Counted from the first letter of the stretch, positions 9,084 to 18,173 are shown. The stretch is 64,000 bases of DNA from Variovorax sp. E3 (GCF_016082275.1 NZ_MOWM01000017.1:1-64000); one strand, 5' to 3'. The notes: generated by a model not told the origin, from the letters alone. Translations and numbers: made by a program.

Positions 9084-9625
9084 GCGAGCTGCACCGCAAT
9101 CCCTATGCCGCACCCGCCGCTGCGCTCGAGAGGCCACGCGCAGCGTTGCTGCCCGCGAGGAGGCCGATCACGGCCTGGCTCGTGCAACTGCTGTCCGTCG
9201 TCGTGTGCGGGTTGTCGGTGACGGGTTTGTGGGGCCTAACTGTTCACCTGGTGCAGAACCCGCAGTTCGAGTGGGCAGTTGCACCGGCGTTCTTCGAATA
9301 CGCATTCCGGCTTGGTTTCGTCGCGTGTGCAGTGGGCGCCTTGGTTGGTACGCAGCGGCGAGCGGCCTATGGACGATGGTCGGGATTGCTGCTGCTCGCC
9401 GGTGTGGTCGTGCTGATTGGCTATCTCAAGTTCGGGGGGCATGTCTCGTCCTCGAGCACCTCGTATTGGCGCCTTGCGCCAACGACCGACGACTCCGCGG
9501 AAGCCGTGGGCATCGTGCTGCTGTTCTGCATCCTGGCCTGCTGGGCATACGCCTTCGGCTTCTCGGCCAAGGCCCGCAAGTTTTTCTGTGTCGCGCCTGT
9601 GGCCGAGTCCACCAACGCTCGCTAA
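9080..9625 (+). CDS. Membrane protein of unknown function (NPYAAP N-terminus)
   Basis: This 181-residue protein starts MSELHRNPYAAPAAALERPR; the NPYAAP motif is common at the N-terminus of small uncharacterised membrane proteins. Four hydrophobic segments follow at about residues 32-57 (ITAWLVQLLSVVVCGLSVTG), 70-93, 103-120 (WSGLLLLAGVVVLIGYL) and 145-165 (GIVLLFCILACWAYAFGF). I used the ATG at 9080, which overlaps a tiny upstream frame. It lies 24 bases upstream of the next gene and probably forms a unit with it. No function can be given. Confidence 0.65.
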   Translation: MSELHRNPYAAPAAALERPRAALLPARRPITAWLVQLLSVVVCGLSVTGLWGLTVHLVQNPQFEWAVAPAFFEYAFRLGFVACAVGALVGTQRRAAYGRWSGLLLLAGVVVLIGYLKFGGHVSSSSTSYWRLAPTTDDSAEAVGIVLLFCILACWAYAFGFSAKARKFFCVAPVAESTNAR

Positions 9626-9648
9626 AGTCTGGGGCAAGAGGAGGACAT

Positions 9649-10143
9649 ATGGACAAACGGTTCGAAGCGACGGATGCGGTGAAGGGCATCGACCCAGACC
9701 TTGTCGGGGGCGACGGCTTCAGCTGGCAGGCGACTTTGTTGGCGGCGATGGTGGGCGTTGGGGGCCAAGCCTATCTGGACACCCTGTTCTCCAACGCGAC
9801 GATGTGGCTCATGAAGGCGCAGGGCTATTCACAGAAGGAAATCTACGCCGAGATCTACGGCTATGCGCTGACGCCCCGTTTCGCGCTGATCCTCATCATC
9901 GACTTTTGCGTGCAGATGGCGGCCGGCCGCGTCGCCGCATCGTTCGCGCCGAGCAAGCCGTATCTGCATGCCACCGTGACGGGGTTGCTGGTCACTTCCT
10001 TCGTCGTGATCATGATGTTCGGCCAGCCGCAGGGCTCGGTGCCGACCTGGTATGCGGTCATGGCGCTTTGCATGCCGATGGTTGGCGGCCTGCTTGGCGC
10101 GCTTTCGTGGGGGAGTCGGGGTCCGTTGAGGTTCCGTCCATGA
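9649..10143 (+). CDS. Membrane protein of unknown function
   Basis: A 164-residue protein with a strong ribosome site (AGGAGG five bases before the ATG). It has about four hydrophobic segments: ATLLAAMVGVGGQAYL near residue 25, RFALILIIDFCVQMAAG near 85, ATVTGLLVTSFVVIMMFG near 110 and AVMALCMPMVGGLLGALSWG near 135. The loop between the first two carries NATMWLMKAQGYSQKEIYAE. I do not recognise the family. The stop overlaps the next start by ATGA, so it is co-translated with the gene at 10140. Confidence 0.7.
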   Translation: MDKRFEATDAVKGIDPDLVGGDGFSWQATLLAAMVGVGGQAYLDTLFSNATMWLMKAQGYSQKEIYAEIYGYALTPRFALILIIDFCVQMAAGRVAASFAPSKPYLHATVTGLLVTSFVVIMMFGQPQGSVPTWYAVMALCMPMVGGLLGALSWGSRGPLRFRP

Positions 10144-11222
10144 CGACGACGGCATTTCCCCCCGACTTTCTGGCGACGCTGCGCCAGCCGGTGCTGCGCG
10201 ATGCCGACCTCGATACGCAGCCTTCGTTCTTCACGCGCGAGGACGTCAGGGATTTCTATCTCTCGGTGGTGAACGACCCGGGGAAGGACGACGTGCTGCG
10301 CATTGCCGCAACGCTGCTGCCCGACCTGCACCCGCATCGCGCCGCGTTGCTGGCGTTGTTCTGCGGCGCCCTCGTGGAAAACGGGGCCGACCCGCACCTG
10401 TTGTTCGATGCGGCGCAGCGGCTCATGGGGCAGTTGCTCGCGTCGCTCGAGCCCTTTTGCGCGACGGAGCCGCAGGAGGAAGACGAGGATGAACAGGACG
10501 AAGAAGACCCCGACCTGGCCGCCTGGGAAGCCGCCAACGCCGCGCTCGATGCATTGAAGCCCCAGGAGCGCTTCGAGGTCGGAGCCCGCCAGGCCTCGGT
10601 CGACCTGCTGGTGCTGCCGTTGATGGCGATGGTCATGCGCGACGTGCGCAACCACCGCGCGCTGTTGGCTGACGGCGAGCTGGTGACGCGCATCGACGCG
10701 ATGAGCACGAGCGACACGCTGCCTTTCGAGCAACTGCATTTCTTGCGGGGCGCCGCGCAACTGGCCTACGAAGACGAACTCGTCGTGTTGCTGCCCACGT
10801 CGCGCGCCGGCATGGTCGTGAAGGCCCATGGCCTCAACAACAACTTCCACGCGTTCTCGCTCCTGCAGGACTTGATGCGGGAACACGCCAAGGCGCTCGG
10901 CATCCGGCAGCCCGTGGCCGAGGCCCGAGAGGATGAAGACGACGAGCCTCGACCCAGCGACTGCGCCGAATACCTCTGGCTGCAGGCCACCGCCTTCGCC
11001 AAGGGCGAACTGGTCGATCGCATGGCGTGGTCCTGGGGCGAAGGCACGCTGCGCGAAAACGTCCGTCGGCAGGGCCGGCTGGTGCTCGTCGCATTGGAGA
11101 CGGAAGACAAGCCCGGTCGCAGCTGGACCGGGTTCAACCACGTGCTTCACTCCGAGCAGAAAGCGCACGTGTCGCTCGTTCGCTTTCTGACGCCCGAAGA
11201 GGTGGCTGCGTACCTGGCCTGA
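10140..11222 (+). CDS. Hypothetical soluble protein with acidic insert, 360 residues
   Basis: The protein has no signal peptide or membrane segment. A strongly acidic stretch (EPQEEDEDEQDEEDPDLAAW) lies at about residues 114-133 and a second one (AREDEDDEPRPSDCAEYLWL) near 260. The C-terminal part (WTGFNHVLHSEQKAHVSLVR, then FLTPEEVAAYLA) looks globular. I do not recognise a domain. It is translationally coupled to the membrane protein upstream, so a membrane-associated partner role is possible but unproven. A structured repeat element starts about 50 bases after its stop. Confidence 0.75.
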   Translation: MTTTAFPPDFLATLRQPVLRDADLDTQPSFFTREDVRDFYLSVVNDPGKDDVLRIAATLLPDLHPHRAALLALFCGALVENGADPHLLFDAAQRLMGQLLASLEPFCATEPQEEDEDEQDEEDPDLAAWEAANAALDALKPQERFEVGARQASVDLLVLPLMAMVMRDVRNHRALLADGELVTRIDAMSTSDTLPFEQLHFLRGAAQLAYEDELVVLLPTSRAGMVVKAHGLNNNFHAFSLLQDLMREHAKALGIRQPVAEAREDEDDEPRPSDCAEYLWLQATAFAKGELVDRMAWSWGEGTLRENVRRQGRLVLVALETEDKPGRSWTGFNHVLHSEQKAHVSLVRFLTPEEVAAYLA

Positions 11223-11270
11223 GGCATTGCCGGTTTCGTCCCGAAGAATGCCCCCCGTCAGCGCTCATTG

Positions 11271-11364
11271 TGCGCAGGGCATCGGGTGACTCCCGCAGCG
11301 AAATAAAGGAGGAGGCCGCAGGCCGGGGGACATTCGCGGAGGGAGTCACCCGGTGTCCTTCGCA
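11271..11364 (+). repeat. Structured hairpin repeat, copy A
   Basis: An imperfect palindrome of 94 bases. The outer stem pairs 11271-11294 with 11341-11364, with one mismatch (11275/11360) and two G.T wobbles (11279/11356, 11282/11353). Inside lies a core also present in the copies at 52.5 kb: GCAGCGAAATAAAGGAGGAG, then the small hairpin GGCC-GCA-GGCC at 11314-11324, then GGGGGACATTCGCGGAG. GCGAA and TTCGC in the core can also pair. There is no open frame of substance. It lies between an unknown gene and the ETF-QO terminator. See the finding on strand-specific wobble pairs. Confidence 0.85.
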
Positions 11365-11393
11365 CTCGCCCTGAACGCCTCCGCGGCAGAAAC

Positions 11394-11420
11394 AAAAAAG
11401 CCCTCCGAAGAGGGCTTTTC
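11394..11420 (-). terminator. Rho-independent terminator after ETF-QO
   Basis: On the minus strand GAAAAGCCCTCTTCGGAGGG runs into CTTTTTTG: an AAAAGCCCTC stem, a TTCG loop and a T run. It is 21 bases after the ETF-QO stop codon. The A/T flanks are nearly symmetric, so it may also stop transcription coming from the plus strand. Confidence 0.85.
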
Positions 11421-11440
11421 AAGTTCGCACGGCGGGCGCC

Positions 11441-13137
11441 TTACATGCCCACGTAGTTCGGCCCGCCACCACCTTCAGGCGTCACCCACACGATGTTCTG
11501 CGTCGGATCCTTGATGTCGCAGGTCTTGCAGTGCACGCAGTTCTGCGCGTTGATCTGCAGGCGCTGCTTGCCGTCGTCGGTGCCCACGAACTCGTACACG
11601 CCGGCCGGGCAGTAGCGGCTCTCGGGTCCCGCGAACTTCTCGAGGTTGATGTTCACCGGCACCGTCGCATCCTTCAGCGTCAGGTGGGCCGGTTGCTGCT
11701 CTTCATGGTTCGTGTTGCTGATGAACACGCTGGAGAGCCGGTCGAAGGTGAGCTTGCCGTCGGGCTTCGGATAGACGATGGGCTTGCACTCGGCCGCCGG
11801 CTTCAGGTACAGGTGGTCGGCCTTGGTGCGGCGCAGCGTCCACGGAATGTTGCCCTTCAGCAGCCATTGCTCGATGCCGTTCATCAGCGTGGCAATGCCC
11901 AGGCCCTTCTTGAACCAGGCCTTGAAGTTGCGCGCCTTCTTCAGCTCGGCGTGCAGCCAGCTCTTCTCGAACGCGGCCGGGTAGGCCGTGAGCTCGTCGT
12001 GCTGGCGGCCGGCCTGCACCGCGTCGAACGCGGCCTCGGCGCACAGCATGCCCGTCTTGATGGCGGCGTGGCTGCCCTTGATGCGGCTCACGTTCAGGTA
12101 GCCGGCCTCGCAGCCGACCAGCGCGCCGCCCGGGAACACCGTCTTGGGCAGCGACATCAGGCCGCCGGCCGTGATGGCGCGCGCGCCGTAGCCGATGCGC
12201 TTGGCCGGCTTGATGCCCTTGGCCTCGTCGCCTTCGAGGTACCAGCGGATGTTGGGGTGCAGCTTCCAGCGCTGCATTTCCTCGAACGGGCTCAGGTACG
12301 GGTTGCTGTAGTCCAGGCCGGTGATGAAGCCCATGGTGACCTTGTTGTCCTCCATGTGGTACAGGAACGCACCGCCGTAGGTGTCGCTCTTCATCGGCCA
12401 GCCGGCCGTGTGCAGCACGAAGCCGGGCTGGTGGCGCTTGGGGTCGATTTCCCAGACTTCCTTCACGCCCAGGCCGTAGGTCTGCGGGTCCTTGCCGGCG
12501 TCGAGCTTGTACCTGGCGATGAGCTGGCGGCCCAGGTGGCCGCGCGCGCCTTCGGCAAACACCGTGTACTTGCCCAGCAGTTCCATGCCGAGCTGGAAGT
12601 TCTCGGTCGGCTCGCCGTCCTTGCCCACGCCCATGTTGCCCGTGGCCACGCCGCGCACCGAGCCGTCTTCGTTGTAGAGCACCTCGGCGGCGGGGAAGCC
12701 GGGGAAGATTTCCACGCCCAGGTTCTCTGCCTGCTGTGCCAGCCACTTGGTGAACGCGCCCAGGCTGATGATGTAGTTGCCGTGGTTCTGGAAGCACGCC
12801 GGCAGGAACGCGTTGGGCGTGCGCAGGCTGCCCTTTTCGCCCAGGAATACCATGCGTCGTCGGTGACGGGCTGGTTCAGCGGGGCGCCCAGTTCCTTCCA
12901 GTCGGGCAGCAGTTCGTTGAGCGCGCGCGGGTCCATGATGGCGCCCGACAGGATGTGCGCGCCGGGCTCGGAACCCTTTTCGAGCACCACGACCGAGATC
13001 TCTTTTTCATGCTGCGCGGCAAGCTGCTTGAGCCGGATCGCGGTCGAGAGGCCGGCCGGGCCGCCGCCGACCACGACCACGTCGTATTCCATGGCTTCGC
13101 GAGGGCCGAACTGGGCGAGGATTTCGTCGTGGGTCAT
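11441..13137 (-). CDS. Electron transfer flavoprotein-ubiquinone oxidoreductase (one apparent frameshift)
   Basis: ETF-QO passes electrons from ETF (loaded by acyl-CoA and other dehydrogenases) to ubiquinone at the inner membrane, using FAD and one 4Fe-4S cluster. The N-terminus has the FAD dinucleotide fold [20 protein letters not shown] and [17 protein letters not shown]. The C-terminus has the cluster-binding segment [20 protein letters not shown], then [15 protein letters not shown], the family's near-invariant end. The frame breaks near 12850 after PVTDDA; one added base joins it to [20 protein letters not shown]. Repaired length is about 565 residues, the family norm. A terminator follows the gene. 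Confidence 0.95.
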
Positions 13138-13278
13138 GTGGGTTGGATCGATAATGATTTTTCGAGGCGCGGGGCATCCCGGGTTGCGGGGCATTTTATG
13201 CGGCGTCCGCGGGCGATCCGTGTCGCTCTTGGACAGGGCTCCCCGCGTCACCTGCGCGACTCCACAGGATTCAAGTTC

Positions 13279-14060
13279 ATGGCTTACAGCATCGATCTCT
13301 CGGGCCGCGTGGCCCTCGTCACCGGCGCCTCCAGCGGGCTGGGCGCCCAGTTCGCCAAAACGCTGGCCCGCGCGGGGGCCGCGGTGGTGCTGGCGAGCCG
13401 CCGTGTCGAGAAGCTCAAGGAACTGCGCGCGCGCATCGAAGGCGAGGGCGGCGACGCCATGTGGTCGAACTCGACGTGACCGACATCGGCAGCATCAAGG
13501 CCGCCGTGGCGCGCGCCGAGACCGAGGTCGGCCCCATCGACGTGCTGGTCAACAACTCGGGCGTGAGCACCACGCAGCGCCTGCAGGACGTGACGCCCGA
13601 CGACTACGACTACATCTTCGACACCAACGTCAAGGGCTCGTTCTTCGTCGCGCAAGAGGTGGGCAAGCGCATGCTGGCACGCGCCACCGGCACGGCGCCG
13701 GGCACCTACATCGGCGGGCGCATCATCAACATCGCGTCGGCGGCGGCGCTCAAGGTCATGCCGCAGATCGGCACGTACTGCATGAGCAAGATCGCGGTGG
13801 TGCAGATGACCAAGGCCATGGCGCTGGAGTGGGGCCGCTTCGGCATCAACGTGAACGCGCTGTGCCCGGGCTACATCACGACCGAACTCAACGAAGAACA
13901 CTGGACCACCGAAGGCGGCGCCAAGCTGGTCAACATGCTGCCGCGCAAGCGCGTGGGCAAGCCCGAAGACCTGGACGGGCTGATCGTGCTGCTGGCCAGC
14001 GGACAGAGCCATTTCGTGAACGGCGCCGTCATCGCGGCCGACGACGGGTTCGCGCTCTGA
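13279..14060 (+). CDS. SDR family oxidoreductase, FabG-like (one apparent frameshift)
   Basis: A classical short-chain dehydrogenase of about 260 residues after repair. The cofactor motif is [20 protein letters not shown] near residue 14, then [16 protein letters not shown], the catalytic YCMSK (Tyr-x-x-x-Lys) and the C-terminal [20 protein letters not shown]. The frame breaks at about 13456-13460 in the run before ATG; one C restores [20 protein letters not shown]. The Arg in VLASRRVEK suggests NADP preference. It is probably a 3-hydroxyacyl or 3-ketoacyl reductase; the following DMT and thioesterase genes lie on the same strand with overlaps. Confidence 0.9.
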
Positions 14061-14938
14061 GCCCGCGGGCCTGGATCGGCATTGCCGCCGGCCTGGGTGC
14101 GGGCGCGCTCTGGGGGCTGGTGTTCGTGGCGCCGCGCATGGTGGGGCACTTCGGCATGGTCGACATCACGGCCGCGCGCTTCCTGGTGTTCGGCGCCGTC
14201 TCGGGGCTCGCGGTGTTCGCGCGGCCGGCCGCCGTGCGCTGGCCCAGCGGCCGGCAGGCGCTGGCGGCCCTGGGGCTCAGCGTGCTGGGCTTCAGCGGCT
14301 ACTACCTGCTGCTGGCCTTCGGCATCCAGGCGGCGGGCACCGAGGTGCCCAGCCTCATCATCGGCACGATCCCGGTCTGGATGATGCTGCTGGGGCTGGC
14401 GCTCACGGGCGCGGGCATTGCGCTGATGATCTACGGCGCATGGTCGGCGCAGCATGGCGGCGCGGGTGCGGACGAGGGCGGTGCGCGCTTCGGCTGGGGC
14501 ATTGCGCTGGCGGTGGCCTCGATGGTGAGCTGGACGGTGTACGGCCTGCTCAACGCGGCCTGGCTGCAGCGTCACACCGAACTCAACGCGACCGACTGGG
14601 CCAACTGGCTCGGCGTGGCCACGGGGCTGGGCGCGCTGGTGCTGTGGCTGGCGGCGGGCAGCGACGTCGCCACGCTGCGGGCGCGGCCCGAGGGCACGCT
14701 CTTCGTGTGGATCGCGCTGGCCAGCGGTTTCGGCTCGTCGTGGCTCGCCACCATCCTCTGGAACATCGCGAGCCAGCGGCTGTCGGCCAGCCTGTGCGGC
14801 CAGCTGATCGTCAGCGAGACGCTGTTCGCGCTGTTCTATTCCTTCGTCTGGGACGGCCGCTGGCCGCAGGCCACCGAGTGGGCCGCGGCGCTGTTGTTCG
14901 TGCTGGGCATCCTCGCATCCATCAAGGCGCACCGATGA
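14057..14938 (+). CDS. EamA/DMT superfamily transporter
   Basis: About 293 residues with ten hydrophobic segments in two EamA repeats. The first begins WIGIAAGLGAGALWGLVFVA; the second begins FGWGIALAVASMVSWTVYGL. It is an inner-membrane drug/metabolite transporter of unknown substrate. No ATG, GTG or TTG lies before the first membrane segment in this frame. The only near-cognate start is the CTG at 14057, overlapping the SDR stop (CTGA), so the start is uncertain and may be affected by a sequence error. The loop between segments 4 and 5 (WMMLLG directly followed by LALTGAGIALM) is shorter than usual, as if ten or so residues were missing. Confidence 0.75.
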   Translation: MSPRAWIGIAAGLGAGALWGLVFVAPRMVGHFGMVDITAARFLVFGAVSGLAVFARPAAVRWPSGRQALAALGLSVLGFSGYYLLLAFGIQAAGTEVPSLIIGTIPVWMMLLGLALTGAGIALMIYGAWSAQHGGAGADEGGARFGWGIALAVASMVSWTVYGLLNAAWLQRHTELNATDWANWLGVATGLGALVLWLAAGSDVATLRARPEGTLFVWIALASGFGSSWLATILWNIASQRLSASLCGQLIVSETLFALFYSFVWDGRWPQATEWAAALLFVLGILASIKAHR

Positions 14939-15357
14939 GAATCGAAATTCCCGAAAAGAAGAAGCTCGTGTTCGAAACCCTGATCCCCATCCGCTGGGGA
15001 GACATGGACGCCATGGGCCACCTGAACAACGGCACGTATTTCCGCTACCTGGAAACCGCGCGCATCGACTGGATCCGCTCCATCGGCATCGAGCCCACGC
15101 CGGGCGGCGAGGGCATGGTGATCGTCAATGCCTTCTGCAATTTCTACCGCCAGCTCGAGTACCCCGGCAACGTGCTGCTGAAGATGTACGTGAGCGACCC
15201 GGGCCGCACCACCTTCGAGAGCTGGGGCACCATGGCCCGCGAAGAGGCACCCGACGTGATCTGCGCGGCGGGCGGCGCGACCACCATCTGGGTCGACTTT
15301 CCGAAGCAGAAGGCGCTGCCTCTGCCCGACTGGCTGCGCACGCTGGTGAGCGAGTAG
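14935..15357 (+). CDS. Acyl-CoA thioesterase, 4HBT/YbgC-like hotdog fold
   Basis: A 140-residue single hotdog-domain protein. RWGDMDAMGHLNNGTYFRYL near residue 22 is the 4-hydroxybenzoyl-CoA thioesterase signature, with the catalytic Asp in DMDAMGH and HxNN following. Later parts (FCNFYRQLEYPGNVLLKMYV, GATTIWVDFPKQKALPLP) fit the FcbC/YbgC family. It hydrolyses an acyl-CoA in the cytoplasm; chain preference is unknown. The start overlaps the DMT stop by ATGA and it ends three bases before the next gene, so the run 13279-16067 looks like one operon. Confidence 0.9.
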   Translation: MRIEIPEKKKLVFETLIPIRWGDMDAMGHLNNGTYFRYLETARIDWIRSIGIEPTPGGEGMVIVNAFCNFYRQLEYPGNVLLKMYVSDPGRTTFESWGTMAREEAPDVICAAGGATTIWVDFPKQKALPLPDWLRTLVSE

Positions 15358-15360
15358 CCG

Positions 15361-16067
15361 ATGCTTGCGAAGGCGAAGCTGCTCGCGCTGGCATCGCTCG
15401 CGCTGCTGGCCCCCTGGAGCCATGCGCAGCAGGCGCCGGCCGCCAAGAACGAATGCCCCGCCGACGCGCCGTTCCTGAGCGCCGAGGCACTGAAGAAGGC
15501 CGGCGGCCTCGAGCTCCCCGTGTTCAAGCGCTATTGCTACACCGACAAGTCGGGCAGCTACGCGCTGCTGCTCGGCGAGAAGCAAGACTTGCCGTTTCCC
15601 GGGAAAAGCTGTCCTCCGTCATCCAGGCGTCGCTCTACAAGGTGGAAGGCGGCAAGGCGCTCGCGCGGCAATGGTCGATCCGCGACTTCGCCGGCAAGGA
15701 CGAGGGCGGCGTCAACTTCCGCTCCCAGCTGATCGAGCTGACGGACATCGACGGCGACGGGCTCGTCGACCCCGTGCTCGTGTATCGCTTCTTCGTTCTC
15801 GAGGGCGCCGACAGCATCAGCACCGGTGACTTCACGGGCCGCATCAAGATCATCACCTTCCACCAGGGCCGCAAGGCCACGATCCACGCGATCACCGGCG
15901 ACCTCGACGGCGACCGCAAGACCACGGCCAACGGCAACTACTTCGCGCTGCCGAAGTCGGTGCGCCAGCACCTGGTCAAGAAGATGTCGGCGATGTACAG
16001 CGCGCGGCAGTTCGGGTTCGACAACTCGTATGACTTTGCGCCGAGGAAGGAAGCCGCCGCGCGCTGA
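15361..16067 (+). CDS. Exported hypothetical protein (one apparent frameshift)
   Basis: A Sec signal peptide (KLLALASLALLAPWSHAQQA) is followed by ECPADAPFLSAEALKKAGGL and FKRYCYTDKSGSYALLLGEK. The frame breaks at about 15597-15605 in CCCGGG; one added base leads into EKLSSVIQASLYKVEGGKAL and QLIELTDIDGDGLVDPVLVY. Repaired length is about 235 residues. The segment DIDGDGLVD resembles an EF-hand-like calcium loop, and ITGDLDGDRKTTAN is similar. Function is unknown; probably periplasmic. It is convergent with the sensor kinase, three bases away. Confidence 0.8.
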
Positions 16068-16070
16068 AGC

Positions 16071-17432
16071 TCAGGCCGGCTGCAGCACGATCCGCGCCTC
16101 GAAGCCGTGCGCCGCGCCGGGCGGCGGCGACTCCAGCTCCAGCCGCGCGTTGTGCTTCTCGACGATGGTGCCCACGATCGACAGCCCCAGCCCGTAGCCC
16201 GTGCGGTCCGGGCCGTGGCGCACGTGGCGCTGTTGCAGCGTGTGCAGCAGGTCGGCGCTCACGCCGGCGCCGAAATCGCGCACCACCAGCGTGCAGGGCG
16301 CCGTCACTTCGATCACCACGCGTCCGCCGCCGTAGCGCAGCGCGTTTTCCACCAGGTTGCGCAAGGCGATGGCCAGCGCGTCGACATCGCCGAGCGCCAC
16401 CGGCGCCACGGTGTCGGGCACCTTGAGCGCCAGGCGCTCGTTGGTGAGCGGGTCTTGCCAGAAGTCCTGCGCGACGGTGCCCACCAACTGGACCAGGTCG
16501 ACCCGCGCGCGCGCCAGCGAGGCGCCCGACTCGGCGCGCGACAGCTGCAGCAGCTTTTCGGCGCGGTGGCTCAACATCTGCAGCGCGTCGAGCGCGGCCT
16601 GCACGTCGTTGCGCCGCAGGTCGTGCTCCAGCGCGGTCTGCAGGCGCAGCCGCGCGGCGGCCAGCGGGGTGCGCAGCTCGTGCGCGGCGTTGGCGGCCAG
16701 GGCGCGCTCCACGTCCAGCGATTGCGACAGCCGCTCCAGCAGCCGGTTCACGTGGTCGCCGACCGAACGCAACTCCAGCGGCAGGCCCGGCAGGGTGATC
16801 GGGCGCAGGTCGGCGCCGTTGCGCTTGGCGATCTCGCCGGCCAGCTGCTGCAGCGCGCGCAGCTCGGTGCGCGCCACGTTGCGCAGCACCAGCGCCAGCA
16901 GCGGCAGCACCGCGCCCAGCGGAATGATCAGGCCGAACAGGGTGCGGTTCAGCGCGTGGCGGCGCTCGTCGAGCGGGTCGGCCACCCGGAAGTACAGCCC
17001 CAGCGTCGGGTGCCGCACGGTGTAGATGCGCCAGGTCTGGTTGTTGGCGAAACCGCCGGCCAGCGGCACGTCGAAGGCGTCGACGGGGGCTTCGGCGGAG
17101 CGCAGCAGCACATGCTCGTGGATGTCGACCACCTGGTACATCACCGCGTCTTCGGAGAACAGCTGCTTGGGCGCGACCAGCGGCTCCTTCGGGGCGGTGC
17201 CGTCGCCGCTGCCGTGCTGCAGCTTGTCGAGCTCCTGCACGGCCATGTCGAACATGCGGTGCGACACCTCGACCAGCTCGTTGTCGAAGTTGTGGTTGAT
17301 CTCGCGGTCTACGTACCAGACCACCGCGAACACGCACATCAGCCACACACCGCCGACCCAGAGGATCAGCGTGCGGGTCAACCGGCCGGCCAGCGAGTCG
17401 CGGCCTCCTGCGAAGGGGCCGCCGAATCTCAT
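16071..17432 (-). CDS. Two-component sensor histidine kinase, QseC/PmrB type
   Basis: A 453-residue membrane kinase. The first membrane segment (LTRTLILWVGGVWLMCVFAV) is near residue 20 and a second (PLGAVLPLLALVLRNVA) near 165, flanking a periplasmic sensor of about 120 residues. The H box is AHELRTPLAAARLRLQTALE, the N box LRNLVENALRYGGGRV, and the G boxes RDFGAGVSADLL and GYGLGLSIVGTIVEKH. It should autophosphorylate on the H-box His and pass the phosphate to the regulator encoded just upstream. Its start overlaps the regulator stop by ATGA. Next to two PAP2 phosphatases and eptA it is a good candidate for envelope-stress or cation sensing. Confidence 0.93.
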   Translation of the reverse strand: MRFGGPFAGGRDSLAGRLTRTLILWVGGVWLMCVFAVVWYVDREINHNFDNELVEVSHRMFDMAVQELDKLQHGSGDGTAPKEPLVAPKQLFSEDAVMYQVVDIHEHVLLRSAEAPVDAFDVPLAGGFANNQTWRIYTVRHPTLGLYFRVADPLDERRHALNRTLFGLIIPLGAVLPLLALVLRNVARTELRALQQLAGEIAKRNGADLRPITLPGLPLELRSVGDHVNRLLERLSQSLDVERALAANAAHELRTPLAAARLRLQTALEHDLRRNDVQAALDALQMLSHRAEKLLQLSRAESGASLARARVDLVQLVGTVAQDFWQDPLTNERLALKVPDTVAPVALGDVDALAIALRNLVENALRYGGGRVVIEVTAPCTLVVRDFGAGVSADLLHTLQQRHVRHGPDRTGYGLGLSIVGTIVEKHNARLELESPPPGAAHGFEARIVLQPA

Positions 17433-18103
17433 TCGTCGTCGGCCGTCGAGAACGACAGGCGGTAGCCCAGGCCGCGCAGCGTCTGGATGTGGTTGCGCCC
17501 GAGCTTGCGCCGCAGGCGGCTGATGAAGACTTCGAGCGTGTTGCTGTCGGCCTCGTCGCCGAAGCCGTAGAGCGCGTCGGCCAGGTTCTCGCGCGTGTGG
17601 ATGCGCTCGGGCCGGGTGGCCATCACGCGCAGCAGCGCCCATTCCTTCTGGGTCAGCGTGATGGGCGTGCCGTCCTTGCGCACCATGTCGTGGGCCAGGT
17701 CGATCTCCAGCGTGCCCAGCTGCAGCACGGGCGAGCTGCTGGCGCTGCGCCGCCGCTCGACCGCGCGCAGGCGGGCCAGCAGCTCGGCCGGGTCGTAGGG
17801 CTTGATGAGGTAGTCGTCGGCGCCGGCGTCGAGCCCGCGGATGCGGTCGGTGACCTGGTCGCGCGCGGTCAGCACGATGACGATGGGGCGCTCGGGCAGG
17901 GCGCGCACCTGGGGGAGCAGCGACAGCCCGTCGCCGTCGCCCAGATGCAGGTCGAGCAGCACCGCCGCGTATTGCACCGAAAGCAGGGCGGCGCGCGCGT
18001 CGGCCAGGCTGGGGGCCACGTCGACCACGAAAGCCTTGGCCAGCAGGTAGCTGCAGACCGCATCTGCCAGCGCAGTGTCATCTTCGACCAGCAATATGCG
18101 CAC
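17429..18103 (-). CDS. OmpR-family response regulator, QseB/PmrA type
   Basis: A 224-residue regulator with receiver domain residues 1-115 (acidic pair E7-D8-D9, phospho-acceptor D51 in LLDLHLGDGDG, Lys in DDYLIKPYDPAELLARLRAV) and a C-terminal winged helix (TLTQKEWALLRVMATRPERI, then EADSNTLEVFISRLRRKLGR). I start it at the GTG at 18103, with AAGGAA six bases upstream; a TTG at 18121 would add six residues. It precedes its kinase with overlap and is divergent from the PAP2-PAP2-eptA genes, where direct repeats typical of OmpR-family binding sites are found. Confidence 0.94.
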   Translation of the reverse strand: MRILLVEDDTALADAVCSYLLAKAFVVDVAPSLADARAALLSVQYAAVLLDLHLGDGDGLSLLPQVRALPERPIVIVLTARDQVTDRIRGLDAGADDYLIKPYDPAELLARLRAVERRRSASSSPVLQLGTLEIDLAHDMVRKDGTPITLTQKEWALLRVMATRPERIHTRENLADALYGFGDEADSNTLEVFISRLRRKLGRNHIQTLRGLGYRLSFSTADDE

Positions 18104-18173
18104 GCCATGTTCCTTCAACAAAAAAAGAAGTCTAGCGCCGCCGAATTGCGACCCGGCGGTCAGTCAGCTTCCG

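Noticed and set aside
11271..11364. Reading the hairpin repeats as an insertion sequence or integron attC site
   Set aside because: No transposase, target duplication or integrase-site sequence is seen near any of the three copies. The conserved core with variable paired stems does not fit IS ends.
11531..14938. Plus-strand open frame of 1135 codons
   Set aside because: It runs antisense through ETF-QO and out of frame through the SDR. Only its last part, from about 14057, is a real gene (the DMT transporter).
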